Origin: Phreatobacter aquaticus
Lineage (GTDB): Bacteria; Pseudomonadota; Alphaproteobacteria; Rhizobiales; Phreatobacteraceae
Direction: 5' to 3'
Assembly (NCBI RefSeq): GCF_005160265.1
Contig: NZ_CP039865.1
Location: forward strand, 2,132,828-2,196,827
Length of the DNA stretch: 64,000 nucleotides
Both the position numbers and the translations under genes were made by a program. Shown here in pieces: positions 1-8,298 of the stretch. The notes under the pieces were generated by a model. The model made no database searches. It was not told where the DNA came from and saw nothing but the letters and a program-made list of their open reading frames with translations. The stretch's first letter is position 1. Every line of letters starts with the position of its first letter.

Positions 1-1
1 G

Positions 2-274
2 GTGAAGGGCTTTTTCGATCCCTCCGTTCAGTTCGGTCTGCAATTCGAGGTTGCAGGCGTTGAGGACGAGCAGTCCGCGGGTCCCGCGCCCCGGGCGGTG
101 CCTCAGTCCGGCGATTCCGAGGCCAAGGTCAGCACCCCCGCAAAGGCCGGCTCGGCACCAAAAGCACCGGCCAAGGCACCTGCTGTCGAGGCCGCGACAC
201 CCGATGCGGCAGCTTCCGAGGCGCCTGCCGGCGGTGCTGAAGTCGTTAGCCTGGACAAATTCCGCAAGAAATAG
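2..274 (+). CDS. sspB: ClpXP adaptor SspB, C-terminal part (5' end outside window)
   Basis: SspB tethers ssrA-tagged and other substrates to the ClpXP protease in the cytosol. Only the last 90 residues are here, because the frame is open to the left edge. The visible start (KGFFDPSVQFGLQFE) resembles the end of the folded substrate-binding domain of alphaproteobacterial SspB. It is followed by an Ala/Pro/Lys-rich flexible tail and the terminal VVSLDKFRKK, which fits the C-terminal ClpX-binding peptide of these adaptors. The downstream DUF4169 and ribbon-helix-helix genes are the usual rhizobial neighbours. The GTG at the window edge is unlikely to be the true start, since family members are about 160-180 residues long. 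Confidence 0.82.
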   Translation: MKGFFDPSVQFGLQFEVAGVEDEQSAGPAPRAVPQSGDSEAKVSTPAKAGSAPKAPAKAPAVEAATPDAAASEAPAGGAEVVSLDKFRKK

Positions 275-303
275 CGGTTATTTGCACGTTCCAGCTGAAT
301 TCG

Positions 304-327
304 ACCAAGTGTTTGAACGAACTTGGT
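304..327. repeat. inverted repeat downstream of sspB
   Basis: ACCAAGT and ACTTGGT form perfect 7-bp arms around a 10-bp spacer, in the 252-bp gap between sspB and the DUF4169 gene. No T-run follows, so a simple intrinsic terminator is doubtful; an operator or weak RNA hairpin is possible. A second small stem, CCTTG/CAAGG, lies at about 414-429. Apart from these I see nothing coding in 275-526. Confidence 0.3.
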
Positions 328-526
328 TTAATGAAAAGTTCGCCCGGATTTCCTACAATTGGTGGTATCTAGGGAAGGTTTCAACAACTCGGGCAACGAT
401 ATAGAAAGTCTCGACCTTGTTCAGCAAGGGAAGGTAGCGGTGCAATCGTGCAGCTCGTGGCAACCCGTCCTCTGACATGAGACGGGAACCTCAGGCGGCT
501 TCTGCACCGACGATGGGTGGGGCTCC

Positions 527-703
527 ATGGGGGATGTCGTCAATCTGAAACGTGAGCGCAAGCGGGTTGCCCGCGCCGTTCGCGAGGTTGCGGCTGATGC
601 CAACCGGGCGCGGTTCGGACGGCCGTCTGCCGATCGTCGCCTTGATGACGCGCGGGCCGAGCTGGACCAGCGCCGCCTTGACGCCCACAAGCGTTCGGAG
701 TGA
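527..703 (+). CDS. DUF4169 family protein
   Basis: A 58-residue, highly charged protein that begins MGDVVNLKRERKR and continues with Ala/Arg/Asp-rich helical sequence containing NRARFGR and RRLDDARAELDQRRLD. This matches the DUF4169 pattern (short, VVNLR..RK start, NR..FGR core). The function is unknown. It probably forms one helical hairpin or coiled coil in the cytoplasm. Its TGA stop lies 8 bases before the ATG of the next gene, so the two are very likely co-transcribed, as in other rhizobia where DUF4169 sits between sspB and a ribbon-helix-helix gene. No strong Shine-Dalgarno is visible immediately upstream. Confidence 0.75.
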   Translation: MGDVVNLKRERKRVARAVREVAADANRARFGRPSADRRLDDARAELDQRRLDAHKRSE

Positions 704-711
704 CGAGGCCA

Positions 712-942
712 ATGAAGAGCCACGTGATCAAGCGTTCGATCGTTGTGGAAGGCCACAAGACCAGTGTGAGCCTCGAAGATGAATTCTGGACGGCGCTCAA
801 GGAGATTGCCGCGGAGCGTCGGCAGACCTTGTCGGAACTTGTCGGCCATATCGACAGCGACCGCGCTCAGGGCAATCTCTCCTCGTCGATCCGCCTTTTC
901 GTTCTGGATCACTTTCGGGCAGTACGTAAAAACACGCCCTGA
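712..942 (+). CDS. ribbon-helix-helix domain protein
   Basis: A 76-residue protein with the pattern of the alphaproteobacterial RHH_4 family: KRSIVVEGHKTSVSLEDEFW as the beta-strand segment, ALKEIAAERRQTLSELVGHID as helix 1 and turn, and NLSSSIRLFVLDHF as helix 2. Such proteins usually bind DNA as dimers, here perhaps as a small regulator; the target is unknown. I chose the ATG at 712 because GGAG lies 11 bases upstream. A GTG at 700, overlapping the stop of the DUF4169 gene, would add four residues. No toxin-like partner is adjacent, so I do not call it an antitoxin. Confidence 0.72.
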   Translation: MKSHVIKRSIVVEGHKTSVSLEDEFWTALKEIAAERRQTLSELVGHIDSDRAQGNLSSSIRLFVLDHFRAVRKNTP

Positions 943-1101
943 AATCGCGTCTGTTGCCATGCATTTAGCCATATGATCGCACCGGAAGATTCAGCTTTTC
1001 CTGCCGCCTGATCGCTTGTATTGAGCCCGTGTGCGTGGTGTCATCCGCGCCCGAAAGCGCCGCATTCAAAGGCGCAAAGAACATGCCCGGAGCGGGGGAA
1101 T

Positions 1102-1626
1102 ATGTCAGACCAAACGAGTACCGCGGCGCCAGAGACGCGCGGCCTTATCAAGAGCCCACAAGACATGATGGCCGGCCTCTTCATGGTCGCATTCGGTCTC
1201 TTTTGCCTGTGGGCATCGTCCAACCTGACGCTCGGTCGCGGCGCCAATCTGGGGCCCGGGTCCTTCCCGCGCGGCCTCTCGTTCATGCTGATGGGTGTGG
1301 GCGCTATCATCATCATCCAGGCGCTGACCGTGGTCGGCCCAAGGCTTGAGGCCTGGGCCATTCGCGGGCCGCTGTTCGTGATCGGCGCGGTTTTGATCTT
1401 CGCGGGCACCATCCGCGGAACGACCCTGTTCGGCACCACCGTCATCCCGCCGCTCGGTCTCATCGTTGCCGGCCCGCTGACGCTGATCGTCGCGAGCCTT
1501 GCTGCCAACGAGCGCAACTGGTTCCAGACGCTGATCTTCTCGGCGGCCATGACAACCTTCTGCATTGTACTGTTCAAAATTGCGCTCAGGCTTCCTATCC
1601 CGGTCGCGCCCTGGATGAACTGGTAA
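1102..1626 (+). CDS. tctB: tripartite tricarboxylate transporter small membrane subunit TctB
   Basis: A 174-residue hydrophobic protein with about five predicted membrane segments (roughly 22-42, 57-80, 90-105, 118-135, 145-165), typical in length and layout for TctB/DUF1468. With TctA it forms the inner-membrane part of TTT-family uptake systems for citrate-like carboxylates or other organic acids. I chose the ATG at 1102 because GGGGGA precedes it closely; upstream in-frame codons encode an implausible Cys/Pro-rich extension. TctA follows after 10 bases, so the pair is an operon. The periplasmic binding protein TctC is absent on both sides. The substrate cannot be inferred. Confidence 0.85.
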   Translation: MSDQTSTAAPETRGLIKSPQDMMAGLFMVAFGLFCLWASSNLTLGRGANLGPGSFPRGLSFMLMGVGAIIIIQALTVVGPRLEAWAIRGPLFVIGAVLIFAGTIRGTTLFGTTVIPPLGLIVAGPLTLIVASLAANERNWFQTLIFSAAMTTFCIVLFKIALRLPIPVAPWMNW

Positions 1627-1636
1627 GGGCTGACCG

Positions 1637-3145
1637 ATGGACATGTTTGCCAATCTCGCGCTTGGGTTCGGCGTCGCCTTGACGATCAAGAACCTTGGCC
1701 TCTGTTTCCTGGGCTGCATGATCGGCACGCTCATCGGCGTGCTGCCGGGCGTCGGTCCCATCGCGACGATCGCGATGCTGCTTCCGATCACCTTCGGCCT
1801 CGATCCCGTCGGCGCGCTGATCATGCTCGCCGGCATCTATTACGGCGCTCAGTATGGCGGTTCGACCACCGCCATCCTCGTCAACATTCCCGGTGAGGCG
1901 ACCTCCGTCGTCACGGTGCTCGACGGTCATCAGATGGCGCGCAACGGCCGCGCCGGTGCTGCTCTCGGCATTTCCGCGATCGGGTCCTTCTTCGCCGGCT
2001 CGGTCGCCACCCTGATCATCGCCGCGCTCGCCGTGCCGCTGACCCGCGTGGCGCTGCTGTTCGGTCCGGCTGAATATTTCTCGCTCATGGTCATGGGCCT
2101 GATCTTCGCAGTCGTTCTGGCGCGCGGCTCGGTGGTCAAGGCGATCGCCATGGTGCTCTGTGGCCTCATGCTCTCGACCGTCGGTCAGGATCTGGAGACC
2201 GGCGCGGACCGCATGACCTTCCGCTGGGCGGAGCTTTCGGACGGCCTCGACTTCGCGGCCATTGCCATGGGCATGTTCGGTTTTGCGGAGATTCTTCGCA
2301 ACCTCGAGAACCCTGAGACACGCGATGTCCTGCGCAACCGCATCGGCAGCCTGCTGCCGAACCTGGCGGAGCTGAAGCAGTCCATCACGCCGGTGCTGCG
2401 CGGGACCTTCATCGGTTCGGCTCTGGGCATCCTGCCGGGCAACGGCGCCGTGCTCGGCCCGTTCGCCAGCTATACGATCGAGAAGAAGATCGCCAAGGAC
2501 CCTTCGCGGTTCGGCAAGGGCGCGATCGAGGGTGTCGCCGGACCGGAAAGCGCCAACAATGCCGGCGCCCAGACCTCCTTCATCCCGCTCCTGACCCTCG
2601 GCATCCCGCCCAATGCGGTCATGGCCCTGATGGTCGGCGCCATGACCATCCACGGCATCGTGCCGGGTCCGCAGGTCATGGAGAAGCGGCCCGATCTCTT
2701 CTGGGGCATGATCGCCTCGATGTGGATCGGCAACCTGATGCTCCTGATCATCAACCTTCCGATGATCGGCATCTGGGTGAAGCTCCTCAAGGTGCCTTAC
2801 CGCATGCTGTTCCCGTCGATCCTGATGTTCTGCTGCATCGGCATCTATTCGATCAACAACAACCCGTTCGACGTGATGATGACCGCCTTCTTTGGCGTGG
2901 TCGGCTACGCCCTGCTCAAGATGGGCTTCGAGGTCGCGCCGCTGCTGCTCGGCTTCGTGCTGGGCAAGCTGATGGAGGAATATCTCCGCCGGTCGATCCT
3001 CATGTCGCGCGGCGACTGGTCGGTCTTCGTCGATATCCAGAACCGGCCGATCTCGGCCGTGCTGATCGGCATCGCCGTGGTCATGATCATCGTGTCCTTC
3101 CTGCCGTCGATCAACAAGAAGCGCGACGCGGTCTTCACCGAGTGA
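1637..3145 (+). CDS. tctA: tripartite tricarboxylate transporter large permease TctA
   Basis: A 502-residue integral membrane protein of normal TctA length. It carries the family's N-terminal signature: GVLPGVGPIATIAMLLP, then YYGAQYGGSTTAILVNIPGE, followed by DGHQMARNGRAGAALG. A second internal block with LPGNGAVLGPF and NNAGAQTSFIPLLTLGIPP repeats the same motif type, as expected from the two-fold architecture. It is the main translocating subunit of the TctABC system and works with TctB just upstream. A strong terminator at 3194-3230 ends the operon. With no TctC in the operon, substrate recognition must come from a binding protein encoded elsewhere. Confidence 0.92.
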   Translation: MDMFANLALGFGVALTIKNLGLCFLGCMIGTLIGVLPGVGPIATIAMLLPITFGLDPVGALIMLAGIYYGAQYGGSTTAILVNIPGEATSVVTVLDGHQMARNGRAGAALGISAIGSFFAGSVATLIIAALAVPLTRVALLFGPAEYFSLMVMGLIFAVVLARGSVVKAIAMVLCGLMLSTVGQDLETGADRMTFRWAELSDGLDFAAIAMGMFGFAEILRNLENPETRDVLRNRIGSLLPNLAELKQSITPVLRGTFIGSALGILPGNGAVLGPFASYTIEKKIAKDPSRFGKGAIEGVAGPESANNAGAQTSFIPLLTLGIPPNAVMALMVGAMTIHGIVPGPQVMEKRPDLFWGMIASMWIGNLMLLIINLPMIGIWVKLLKVPYRMLFPSILMFCCIGIYSINNNPFDVMMTAFFGVVGYALLKMGFEVAPLLLGFVLGKLMEEYLRRSILMSRGDWSVFVDIQNRPISAVLIGIAVVMIIVSFLPSINKKRDAVFTE

Positions 3146-3193
3146 ACCCTTGCGGCCGGGAGATGGCCCGGCGGTGACGATCCGAAAGATGTG

Positions 3194-3230
3194 AACGGCC
3201 GCTTCTGTAACGAAGCGGCCGTTTCGTTTC
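3194..3230 (+). terminator. intrinsic terminator after tctA
   Basis: AACGGCCGCTTC and GAAGCGGCCGTT form a perfect 12-bp stem with a 6-base loop, followed by a T-rich stretch (TCGTTTC). It lies 48 bases after the tctA stop and before the YHS gene. Confidence 0.8.
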
Positions 3231-3281
3231 GAAGCGATGGAACGGCACCCGCAGCGGTGCGCCATTGCCGAGGTCATCGTC

Positions 3282-3758
3282 ATGTTTCACGAATATCTGC
3301 GCCGGCCGTCTCGCCGGGTTCTGATTGGCACCATCTGCGCAGGCCTCACGGGCCTCACCAGACCGGCTGAGGCCGCTCCGGAGATCCATACCGGCCTCCT
3401 GTCCTCCACCGCGGCCGGCGGCTACGACGTGGTGGCCTATTTCACCGAAGCGCGGCCGGTGGTCGGATCGGCCTCGTTCCAGCATGCCTGGAAGGGAGCC
3501 AACTGGCGCTTTGCATCGTCTGCCGCGCGCGATGCCTTTGCCGCCGATCCGGAGCGTTACGCACCGGCCTATGGCGGTCACTGCGCCTGGGCCGCATCGC
3601 AAGGCTACCGGGCGTCCGGCAGCCCGCATGCCTGGCGCATCGTCGAGGGACGGTTGTTCTTCAACTATGACGCGCGTGTCCACCGCCTGTGGGAAGGCAA
3701 TATTGCGGGATTCGTCGAGTCAGCCGACCGCAATTGGCCTGGCATTGTGAGGCAATGA
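3282..3758 (+). CDS. exported YHS domain protein
   Basis: A 158-residue protein with an N-terminal export signal (residues 1 to about 33; positively charged RRPSRR, hydrophobic stretch, cleavage near AEAAPE). The RR pair leaves a Tat route possible. The mature part carries a YHS-like domain: GGYDVVAYF, then W.F.S..ARDAFAADPERYAPAYGGHCAWA. YHS domains are small and often associated with metal handling, but the function of exported single-domain members is not established. I chose the ATG at 3282 because it gives a clean signal peptide; an upstream in-frame ATG at 3237 adds 15 unlikely residues. The terminator before it suggests its own transcription. Confidence 0.75.
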   Translation: MFHEYLRRPSRRVLIGTICAGLTGLTRPAEAAPEIHTGLLSSTAAGGYDVVAYFTEARPVVGSASFQHAWKGANWRFASSAARDAFAADPERYAPAYGGHCAWAASQGYRASGSPHAWRIVEGRLFFNYDARVHRLWEGNIAGFVESADRNWPGIVRQ

Positions 3759-3776
3759 GCAGAATGAATGCTGTTC

Positions 3777-3793
3777 AATTGCGTAGAATTGCG
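3777..3793. repeat. short direct repeat upstream of DUF2853 gene
   Basis: AATTGCG occurs twice with a 10-bp period (3777-3783 and 3787-3793) in an AT-richer patch, followed by TGCAAT. One helical turn of spacing would fit a protein-binding site upstream of the DUF2853 gene. Evidence is weak. Confidence 0.22.
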
Positions 3794-3895
3794 ACTGCAA
3801 TATTCTCATGACGTTAGGGAGGCTGAATGCTAGCCTCATCTGTGCGCGGGCCGGAGGGGCTTGGCGCCTGCCGCAATCGGCACAGGGGGAGCATC

Positions 3896-4216
3896 ATGAG
3901 CGACTGGCTTGCAGATGTGAAGAAATACGCACCGAAGGCCGATGAAGCCGCGGTGACGGGCATCATCAAATATCTCGGCATTGCCTTGCGTAACCGCGAT
4001 TCATCGCTGGTGTCCTTCTCCGATCCGGAAGAGGTCGGCCGCGTGAAGAAGAATTTTGCGATGAAGAAGCTTGGACTGACCGACGAGAAGGCGATCGACG
4101 CCGCTCTGGTCAAGATCGGCGAGACCCTGAAGGCCGATCGCACCAAGAACCGCGTCACCGTCTATTACCTGCTTGCCGAGAACTTCAAGAAGCTCGACAT
4201 GTTCGTCAAGAAGTGA
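3896..4216 (+). CDS. DUF2853 family protein
   Basis: A 106-residue soluble, Lys-rich protein starting MSDWLADVKKYAP, with IKYLGIALRNRDSSLVSFSDPEEVGRVKKNF in the middle and KNRVTVYYLLAENFKKL near the end. These features and the length fit the DUF2853 family, which is all-helical and has no assigned function. I chose the ATG at 3896 because AGGGGGA lies 5-11 bases upstream. Upstream in-frame codons encode Cys/Arg-rich sequence unlike the family. It is probably monocistronic: 137 bases separate it from the YHS gene and 129 from thyA. Confidence 0.8.
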   Translation: MSDWLADVKKYAPKADEAAVTGIIKYLGIALRNRDSSLVSFSDPEEVGRVKKNFAMKKLGLTDEKAIDAALVKIGETLKADRTKNRVTVYYLLAENFKKLDMFVKK

Positions 4217-4345
4217 CCGGGTCAGCCGCCGCGGACCCCGGTCCCGGCGGTCACCCAGCCTGTTGATGGCGGACCAGCCCCCTGACGCGGGGCGCGCCGG
4301 CACGCTATATTCACCGGGATTCGCCCTGTCCGAAGGGAGCCTCCG

Positions 4346-5140
4346 GTGCGCCAGTATCACGACCTCATGGACCATGTGCTGCGTCACGGCGCCCGCAAGG
4401 ACGACCGCACCGGCACCGGCACGCGCTCGGTCTTCGGCCACCAGATGCGCTTCGACCTGTCGGAAGGCTTCCCGATGGTCACCACCAAGAAGCTGCATCT
4501 GAAGTCGATCATCCACGAATTGCTGTGGTTCCTGAAGGGCGACACCAACATCGCCTATCTCAAGGCCAACGGCGTTTCGATCTGGGATGAGTGGGCCGAT
4601 GCTTCAGGCGATCTCGGTCCTGTCTACGGCAAGCAATGGCGCTCCTGGGCTGCCCCCGATGGCCGCACCATCGACCAGATCGCCAATCTCCTGGCCATGC
4701 TGAAGACGAACCCGGATTCCCGCCGCCTCATCGTCTCGGCCTGGAACCCGGCCGATGTAGAGGCGATGGCCCTGCCGCCCTGCCACTGCCTGTTCCAGTT
4801 CTACGTGGCCGATGGCCGGCTGTCCTGCCAGCTCTACCAGCGCTCCGCCGACATCTTCCTCGGCGTGCCGTTCAACATTGCTAGCTATGCCCTGCTGACG
4901 CTGATGCTGGCGCAGGTGACAGGGCTGAAGCCCGGCGACTTCGTCCACACGCTCGGCGACGCCCACCTCTACACCAACCATGTCGAGCAAGCCGAATTGC
5001 AGCTCTCGCGTCCTTTGCGGCCCTTGCCGGTGATGACGCTCAATCCCGCGGTCACCGATCTGTTCAGCTTCACCTATGACGACTTCACGCTGACCGGCTA
5101 CGAGCCCCATCCCGCAATCAAGGCGCCGGTGGCGGTGTGA
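4346..5140 (+). CDS. thyA: thymidylate synthase ThyA
   Basis: Methylates dUMP to dTMP using 5,10-methylene-tetrahydrofolate, which becomes dihydrofolate. At 264 residues it equals the E. coli enzyme in length. Visible motifs are [13 protein letters not shown] near the N-terminus, the catalytic cysteine region [30 protein letters not shown], and [12 protein letters not shown]. The start is GTG at 4346, preceded by GGAG-like sequence (GGGAGCC). The stop overlaps the GTG of the MazG-like gene (GTGTGA), and folA follows, so dTMP synthesis, nucleotide hydrolysis and dihydrofolate recycling are translationally coupled. Confidence 0.97.
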   Translation: MRQYHDLMDHVLRHGARKDDRTGTGTRSVFGHQMRFDLSEGFPMVTTKKLHLKSIIHELLWFLKGDTNIAYLKANGVSIWDEWADASGDLGPVYGKQWRSWAAPDGRTIDQIANLLAMLKTNPDSRRLIVSAWNPADVEAMALPPCHCLFQFYVADGRLSCQLYQRSADIFLGVPFNIASYALLTLMLAQVTGLKPGDFVHTLGDAHLYTNHVEQAELQLSRPLRPLPVMTLNPAVTDLFSFTYDDFTLTGYEPHPAIKAPVAV

Positions 5141-5451
5141 CCGGGGGGCTCGGAACGCTGCAGCTCCGCCTTGAACGGATCAGCCGGCAATATGAGGCCG
5201 AATTCGGCATCGAGCCCGGCAACGACTGGATCATGTTCAAGCTCCAGGAAGAGCTGGGCGAACTGACCCAGGCTTATCTTGCGATCACGCAGCGGTCCCG
5301 CCACCGGCTCGAGGGCGCGGAAGGCCATGAGGCGCTGGCGCGGGAACTCGCGGACGTGTTGGGCTTCACCCTCGTGTTGGCGCAGCGTATGGGGATCGAT
5401 GCCGAAGCGGCCGTGAAGGCCAAGTGGCTCAAGTACGAGGCCACCCCATGA
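5137..5451 (+). CDS. MazG-like nucleotide pyrophosphohydrolase
   Basis: A 104-residue single-domain protein of the all-alpha NTP pyrophosphohydrolase superfamily. The first metal-binding helix shows [15 protein letters not shown] and the second [16 protein letters not shown], giving the E..E ... E..D arrangement that binds Mg. Such enzymes hydrolyse (d)NTPs to monophosphates; the exact substrate here is not known. The GTG start overlaps the thyA stop, and its own TGA overlaps the folA ATG. Placement between thyA and folA suggests a role near deoxyuridine or thymidine nucleotide pools, for example supplying dUMP, but that is inference. Confidence 0.78.
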   Translation: MTGGLGTLQLRLERISRQYEAEFGIEPGNDWIMFKLQEELGELTQAYLAITQRSRHRLEGAEGHEALARELADVLGFTLVLAQRMGIDAEAAVKAKWLKYEATP

Positions 5452-5957
5452 CCCCCATCATGCTCATCGTGGCGATCGGCGCCAACAACGCCATGGGCCG
5501 CGACAACCGCCTGCTCTGGCGGCTGAAATCCGACATGGCCCAGTTCCGGGCGGCAACCGCCGGCAAGCCCCTGGTCATGGGCCGCAAGACCTTCGAGAGT
5601 TTCGGGCGGCCGCTGCCCAAGCGGCTGAATATTGCCATATCCCGGCAGTCAAAGCTGTCACTCGCCGGGGCCATCGTCACGGATACCCTCGGCAAGGCGC
5701 TGGCCATCGCCCATGCCGAGGCGCTGCGTACCGGCGCCGGTGAGATCGCGGTCCTCGGCGGAGCCGACGTCTATGCCCAGACGTTGCCGCTGGCTGACCG
5801 CCTGCTCATCACCCATGTCGACGATGCGCCTGAGGCCGACACGTTCTTTCCGGCCATTGACCCGGCAATCTGGTCTGGACGGGAGCTCTCGGCGCATCCC
5901 GCAGGCCCCGACGACGACCATGCTTTCCGGGTTGTCGAGTACCGCCGTCGCGGCTGA
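5448..5957 (+). CDS. folA: dihydrofolate reductase
   Basis: Reduces dihydrofolate to tetrahydrofolate with NADPH, completing the cycle started by ThyA. At 169 residues it has normal length. Motifs include IVAIGANNAMGRDNRLLWRL (substrate-binding loop), DMAQFRAATAGKPLVMGRKTFESFGRPLP (NADPH-binding part), the conserved GGADVYAQ turn, and TFFP near the C-terminus. The ATG at 5448 overlaps the previous stop as ATGA and removes the out-of-family upstream residues. Position 27 of typical enzymes is Trp or Leu next to the active Asp; here the segment reads RLKSD, as in other alphaproteobacteria. Confidence 0.94.
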   Translation: MTPIMLIVAIGANNAMGRDNRLLWRLKSDMAQFRAATAGKPLVMGRKTFESFGRPLPKRLNIAISRQSKLSLAGAIVTDTLGKALAIAHAEALRTGAGEIAVLGGADVYAQTLPLADRLLITHVDDAPEADTFFPAIDPAIWSGRELSAHPAGPDDDHAFRVVEYRRRG

Positions 5958-6167
5958 ATGCCGCTCCCGCTGGCTTTGATCGGTGGTCTGGGCCATATCA
6001 GGTGTCCAAACCCGGTCGGCCTCTCCCGTCGCTTCGGCGGGAAGGGTCGGCCTGAGCCTTACGGCGCGTTGAAACGCATGCGAGGCTCTTCTATATCCGT
6101 GACCTCTGTCGGGGTCGCGACGGCTCATGCTCCGGCGCCAGCCGGGACCAGGAACGAGGACTTCTTC

Positions 6168-7322
6168 ATGCCGTGGAACAATCAAGGCGGCGGCGGCCCT
6201 TGGGGCGGCGGCGGTGGCGGCGGCGGGCCCAAGGGTCCCTGGGGCCAGGGCCCTCAGGGCGGCGGTGGCGGCGGCGGTGGCCAGCCCCCCGACCTCGAGG
6301 ACCTGATCCGCAAGAGCCAGGAGCGCCTGAAGGGTCTGCTTCCGGGCGGTGGCGGCAATATCGGCGCCAAGGGCATCGCGCTCATCGCCGTGCTCGGCAT
6401 GTTGATCTACGCCTTTACCGGCTTCTACACCGTCAGCCAGAACGAGGTTGGCGTGAACACGGTGTTTGGCCGGCATATCGGCAATGCCGCTCCGGGCCTG
6501 AACTGGAATCCGCCGGCGCCGTTCGGCGCGGTCTATCGCGTGGCTGTTACCGACGTCCGCCGTTCCGAGATCGGCTATCGCTCTGGTGGCGGCCCGCGGG
6601 GTGGCAATCGCGAGGTTCTCGAAGAGAGCCTCATGCTGACCGGCGACGAGAACATCGTCGACATCGACCTTGAAATTCAGTGGGACGTGAATGCCGCCCA
6701 GGTGGCGAATTTCATCTTCCAGCTGCAGAACCCTGAAGGCACGGTGAAGTCCGTCGGCGAGAGCGCACTGCGCGAGGTCATCGGCCGGCGCAACATCCAG
6801 CCGATCCTGACCACCGACCAGTCGCAGATTGCTGCCGAAGTGCGCCAGCTCATGCAGAAGACGCTGGATGACTACCGTTCCGGCGTGAACATCCGCGTCG
6901 TGCAGCTTGTGTCGGCCCTGCCGCCGGCCCAGGTCCGTGGCTCGTTCCTGGACGTCAACGCGGCCCAGCAGGACCAGAACCGCGTGCAGAACGAAGCCCG
7001 CACCTACGCCAATCAGGTCGTGCCGGAAGCGCGCGGCCGCGCCTCGCAGATCATGCAGGAGGCCGAGGCCTATCGCGAACGCGTGGTTGCCGAGGCCAAC
7101 GGCCAGGCGAGCCGTTTCCGCCAGGTCTATGAGGAATATCGCCGCGCACCCGAAGTGACGCGCGAACGCATGTTCCTGGAGACCATGGAACGCATCTTCG
7201 CCGGCACCGACAAGATCATCATCGATCAGCCGGCCGGCGGACAGGGCGTGCAGCCCTTCCTGCCGCTCGACCAGATCAACCGCCGTCCGGCGGCACCCGC
7301 AACCCCGGGGACCCAGCGATGA
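6168..7322 (+). CDS. hflK: FtsH protease modulator HflK
   Basis: Inner-membrane SPFH/prohibitin protein that assembles with HflC into the cage surrounding the FtsH protease. The 384 residues begin with an extreme Gly/Pro/Trp-rich cytoplasmic tail (residues 1-40), followed by a membrane segment at about 69-88 and the SPFH domain. A long coiled-coil region near the C-terminus contains NEARTYANQVVPEARGRASQIMQEAEAY. The ATG at 6168 follows AACGAGGA with 7-base spacing; the upstream in-frame extension lacks family features. hflC overlaps by 4 bases. The 210-base gap before this gene holds a small GC hairpin near 6022-6038 but no clear promoter that I can assign. Confidence 0.95.
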   Translation: MPWNNQGGGGPWGGGGGGGGPKGPWGQGPQGGGGGGGGQPPDLEDLIRKSQERLKGLLPGGGGNIGAKGIALIAVLGMLIYAFTGFYTVSQNEVGVNTVFGRHIGNAAPGLNWNPPAPFGAVYRVAVTDVRRSEIGYRSGGGPRGGNREVLEESLMLTGDENIVDIDLEIQWDVNAAQVANFIFQLQNPEGTVKSVGESALREVIGRRNIQPILTTDQSQIAAEVRQLMQKTLDDYRSGVNIRVVQLVSALPPAQVRGSFLDVNAAQQDQNRVQNEARTYANQVVPEARGRASQIMQEAEAYRERVVAEANGQASRFRQVYEEYRRAPEVTRERMFLETMERIFAGTDKIIIDQPAGGQGVQPFLPLDQINRRPAAPATPGTQR

Positions 7323-8239
7323 ACAGTTCCGTGAAACTCGTTGCCGGCATCGTCGCGGCGGCCGTCATCTTCGCGCTGGCCAATTCGTTCTTCGTGGTCC
7401 AGCAGACCCAGCATGCCATCGTCCTGCGCTTCGGCCAGATCGTCCGCGAGCCGATCAGCGAGCCGGGTCTCTACTTCAAGGCGCCGTTCATCGACAACGT
7501 GGTGGCGCTCGACAAGCGTACGCTCGACCTCGACCTGCCGGTCCAGGCCGTGCTCTCCGTCGATCGGCAGAATCTCGATGTCGACGGCTTCGCCCGCTAT
7601 CGCATCACCCAGCCGCTGCGCTTCTTCCAGACGGTGCGCACCATCCCCAATGCCAACACGCGGCTTGCGAGCTTCGTGAACGCGTCGATGCGCAACGTCA
7701 TCGCTGGCCAGACCCTGTCGGCGCTGATCCGCACCGACCGTGCCAACCTGATGAACCGCATCCAGGAAGACGTGAACCGCGAGGCCGGCACGCTCGGCGT
7801 CGAGATCGTCGATCTCAGGCTCACCCGGGTCGACCTTCCCCAGGTCAACCAGGAGGCGGTGTTCAACCGCATGCAGACGGAACGTCGCCAAGAGGCGGCC
7901 GATCTGCGCGCAACCGGTAACCAGGCGGCGGTCACCATCCGCGCGCGTGCCGATCGCGAAGTGGTCGGCATTCTCGCCGAGGCCAACCGCAAGGCCGAGG
8001 AAATCCGGGGTGCCGGCGACGCAGACCGGAACAAGATCTTTGCCGAGGCCTATGGCCGCGACCAGGACTTCTTCACCTTCTACCGGACCATGCAGGCCTA
8101 CGAGAACAGCATGAAGCAGGGCGACACACGCATGGTCATCTCGCCGAATTCGGAGTTCTTCCGGTTCTTTGGCGATCCCACCGGCCGCCGCAACGGTTCG
8201 CCGGCGCAGACCCTGCCGACACCGCCAGCCTCGCGCTGA
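7319..8239 (+). CDS. hflC: FtsH protease modulator HflC
   Basis: Partner of HflK in the periplasm-facing membrane cage that modulates FtsH. The 306 residues have an N-terminal membrane anchor (about 7-25), then the SPFH domain beginning FFVVQQTQHAIVLRFGQIV, and a helical region with RQEAADLRATGNQAAVTIRA. Its ATG overlaps the hflK stop (ATGA), giving strict stoichiometric coupling. A strong terminator follows at 8251-8280. In many alphaproteobacteria a DegP-like protease gene comes next, but here the following genes are a DUF2065 protein and sdhB. Confidence 0.95.
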   Translation: MNSSVKLVAGIVAAAVIFALANSFFVVQQTQHAIVLRFGQIVREPISEPGLYFKAPFIDNVVALDKRTLDLDLPVQAVLSVDRQNLDVDGFARYRITQPLRFFQTVRTIPNANTRLASFVNASMRNVIAGQTLSALIRTDRANLMNRIQEDVNREAGTLGVEIVDLRLTRVDLPQVNQEAVFNRMQTERRQEAADLRATGNQAAVTIRARADREVVGILAEANRKAEEIRGAGDADRNKIFAEAYGRDQDFFTFYRTMQAYENSMKQGDTRMVISPNSEFFRFFGDPTGRRNGSPAQTLPTPPASR

Positions 8240-8250
8240 TCCAGCAATCA

Positions 8251-8280
8251 GGCCGCCGCTCCCCGAGCGGCGGCCTTTTT
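8251..8280 (+). terminator. intrinsic terminator between hflC and DUF2065 gene
   Basis: GGCCGCCGCT and AGCGGCGGCC form a perfect 10-bp stem with loop CCCCG, followed directly by TTTTT. It begins 12 bases after the hflC stop. Confidence 0.88.
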
Positions 8281-8298
8281 CGTCAAGCCAAGCGTCCC

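Noticed and set aside
712-942. Antitoxin of a toxin-antitoxin pair
   Set aside because: It is a ribbon-helix-helix protein, but its neighbours are a DUF4169 gene and the tctBA operon. No toxin-sized partner frame is present.
1595-3283. Long minus-strand frame opposite tctA, rich in His, Asp and Arg
   Set aside because: Composition is typical of a reverse-complement shadow of a GC-rich membrane-protein gene, and tctA on the other strand is well supported.
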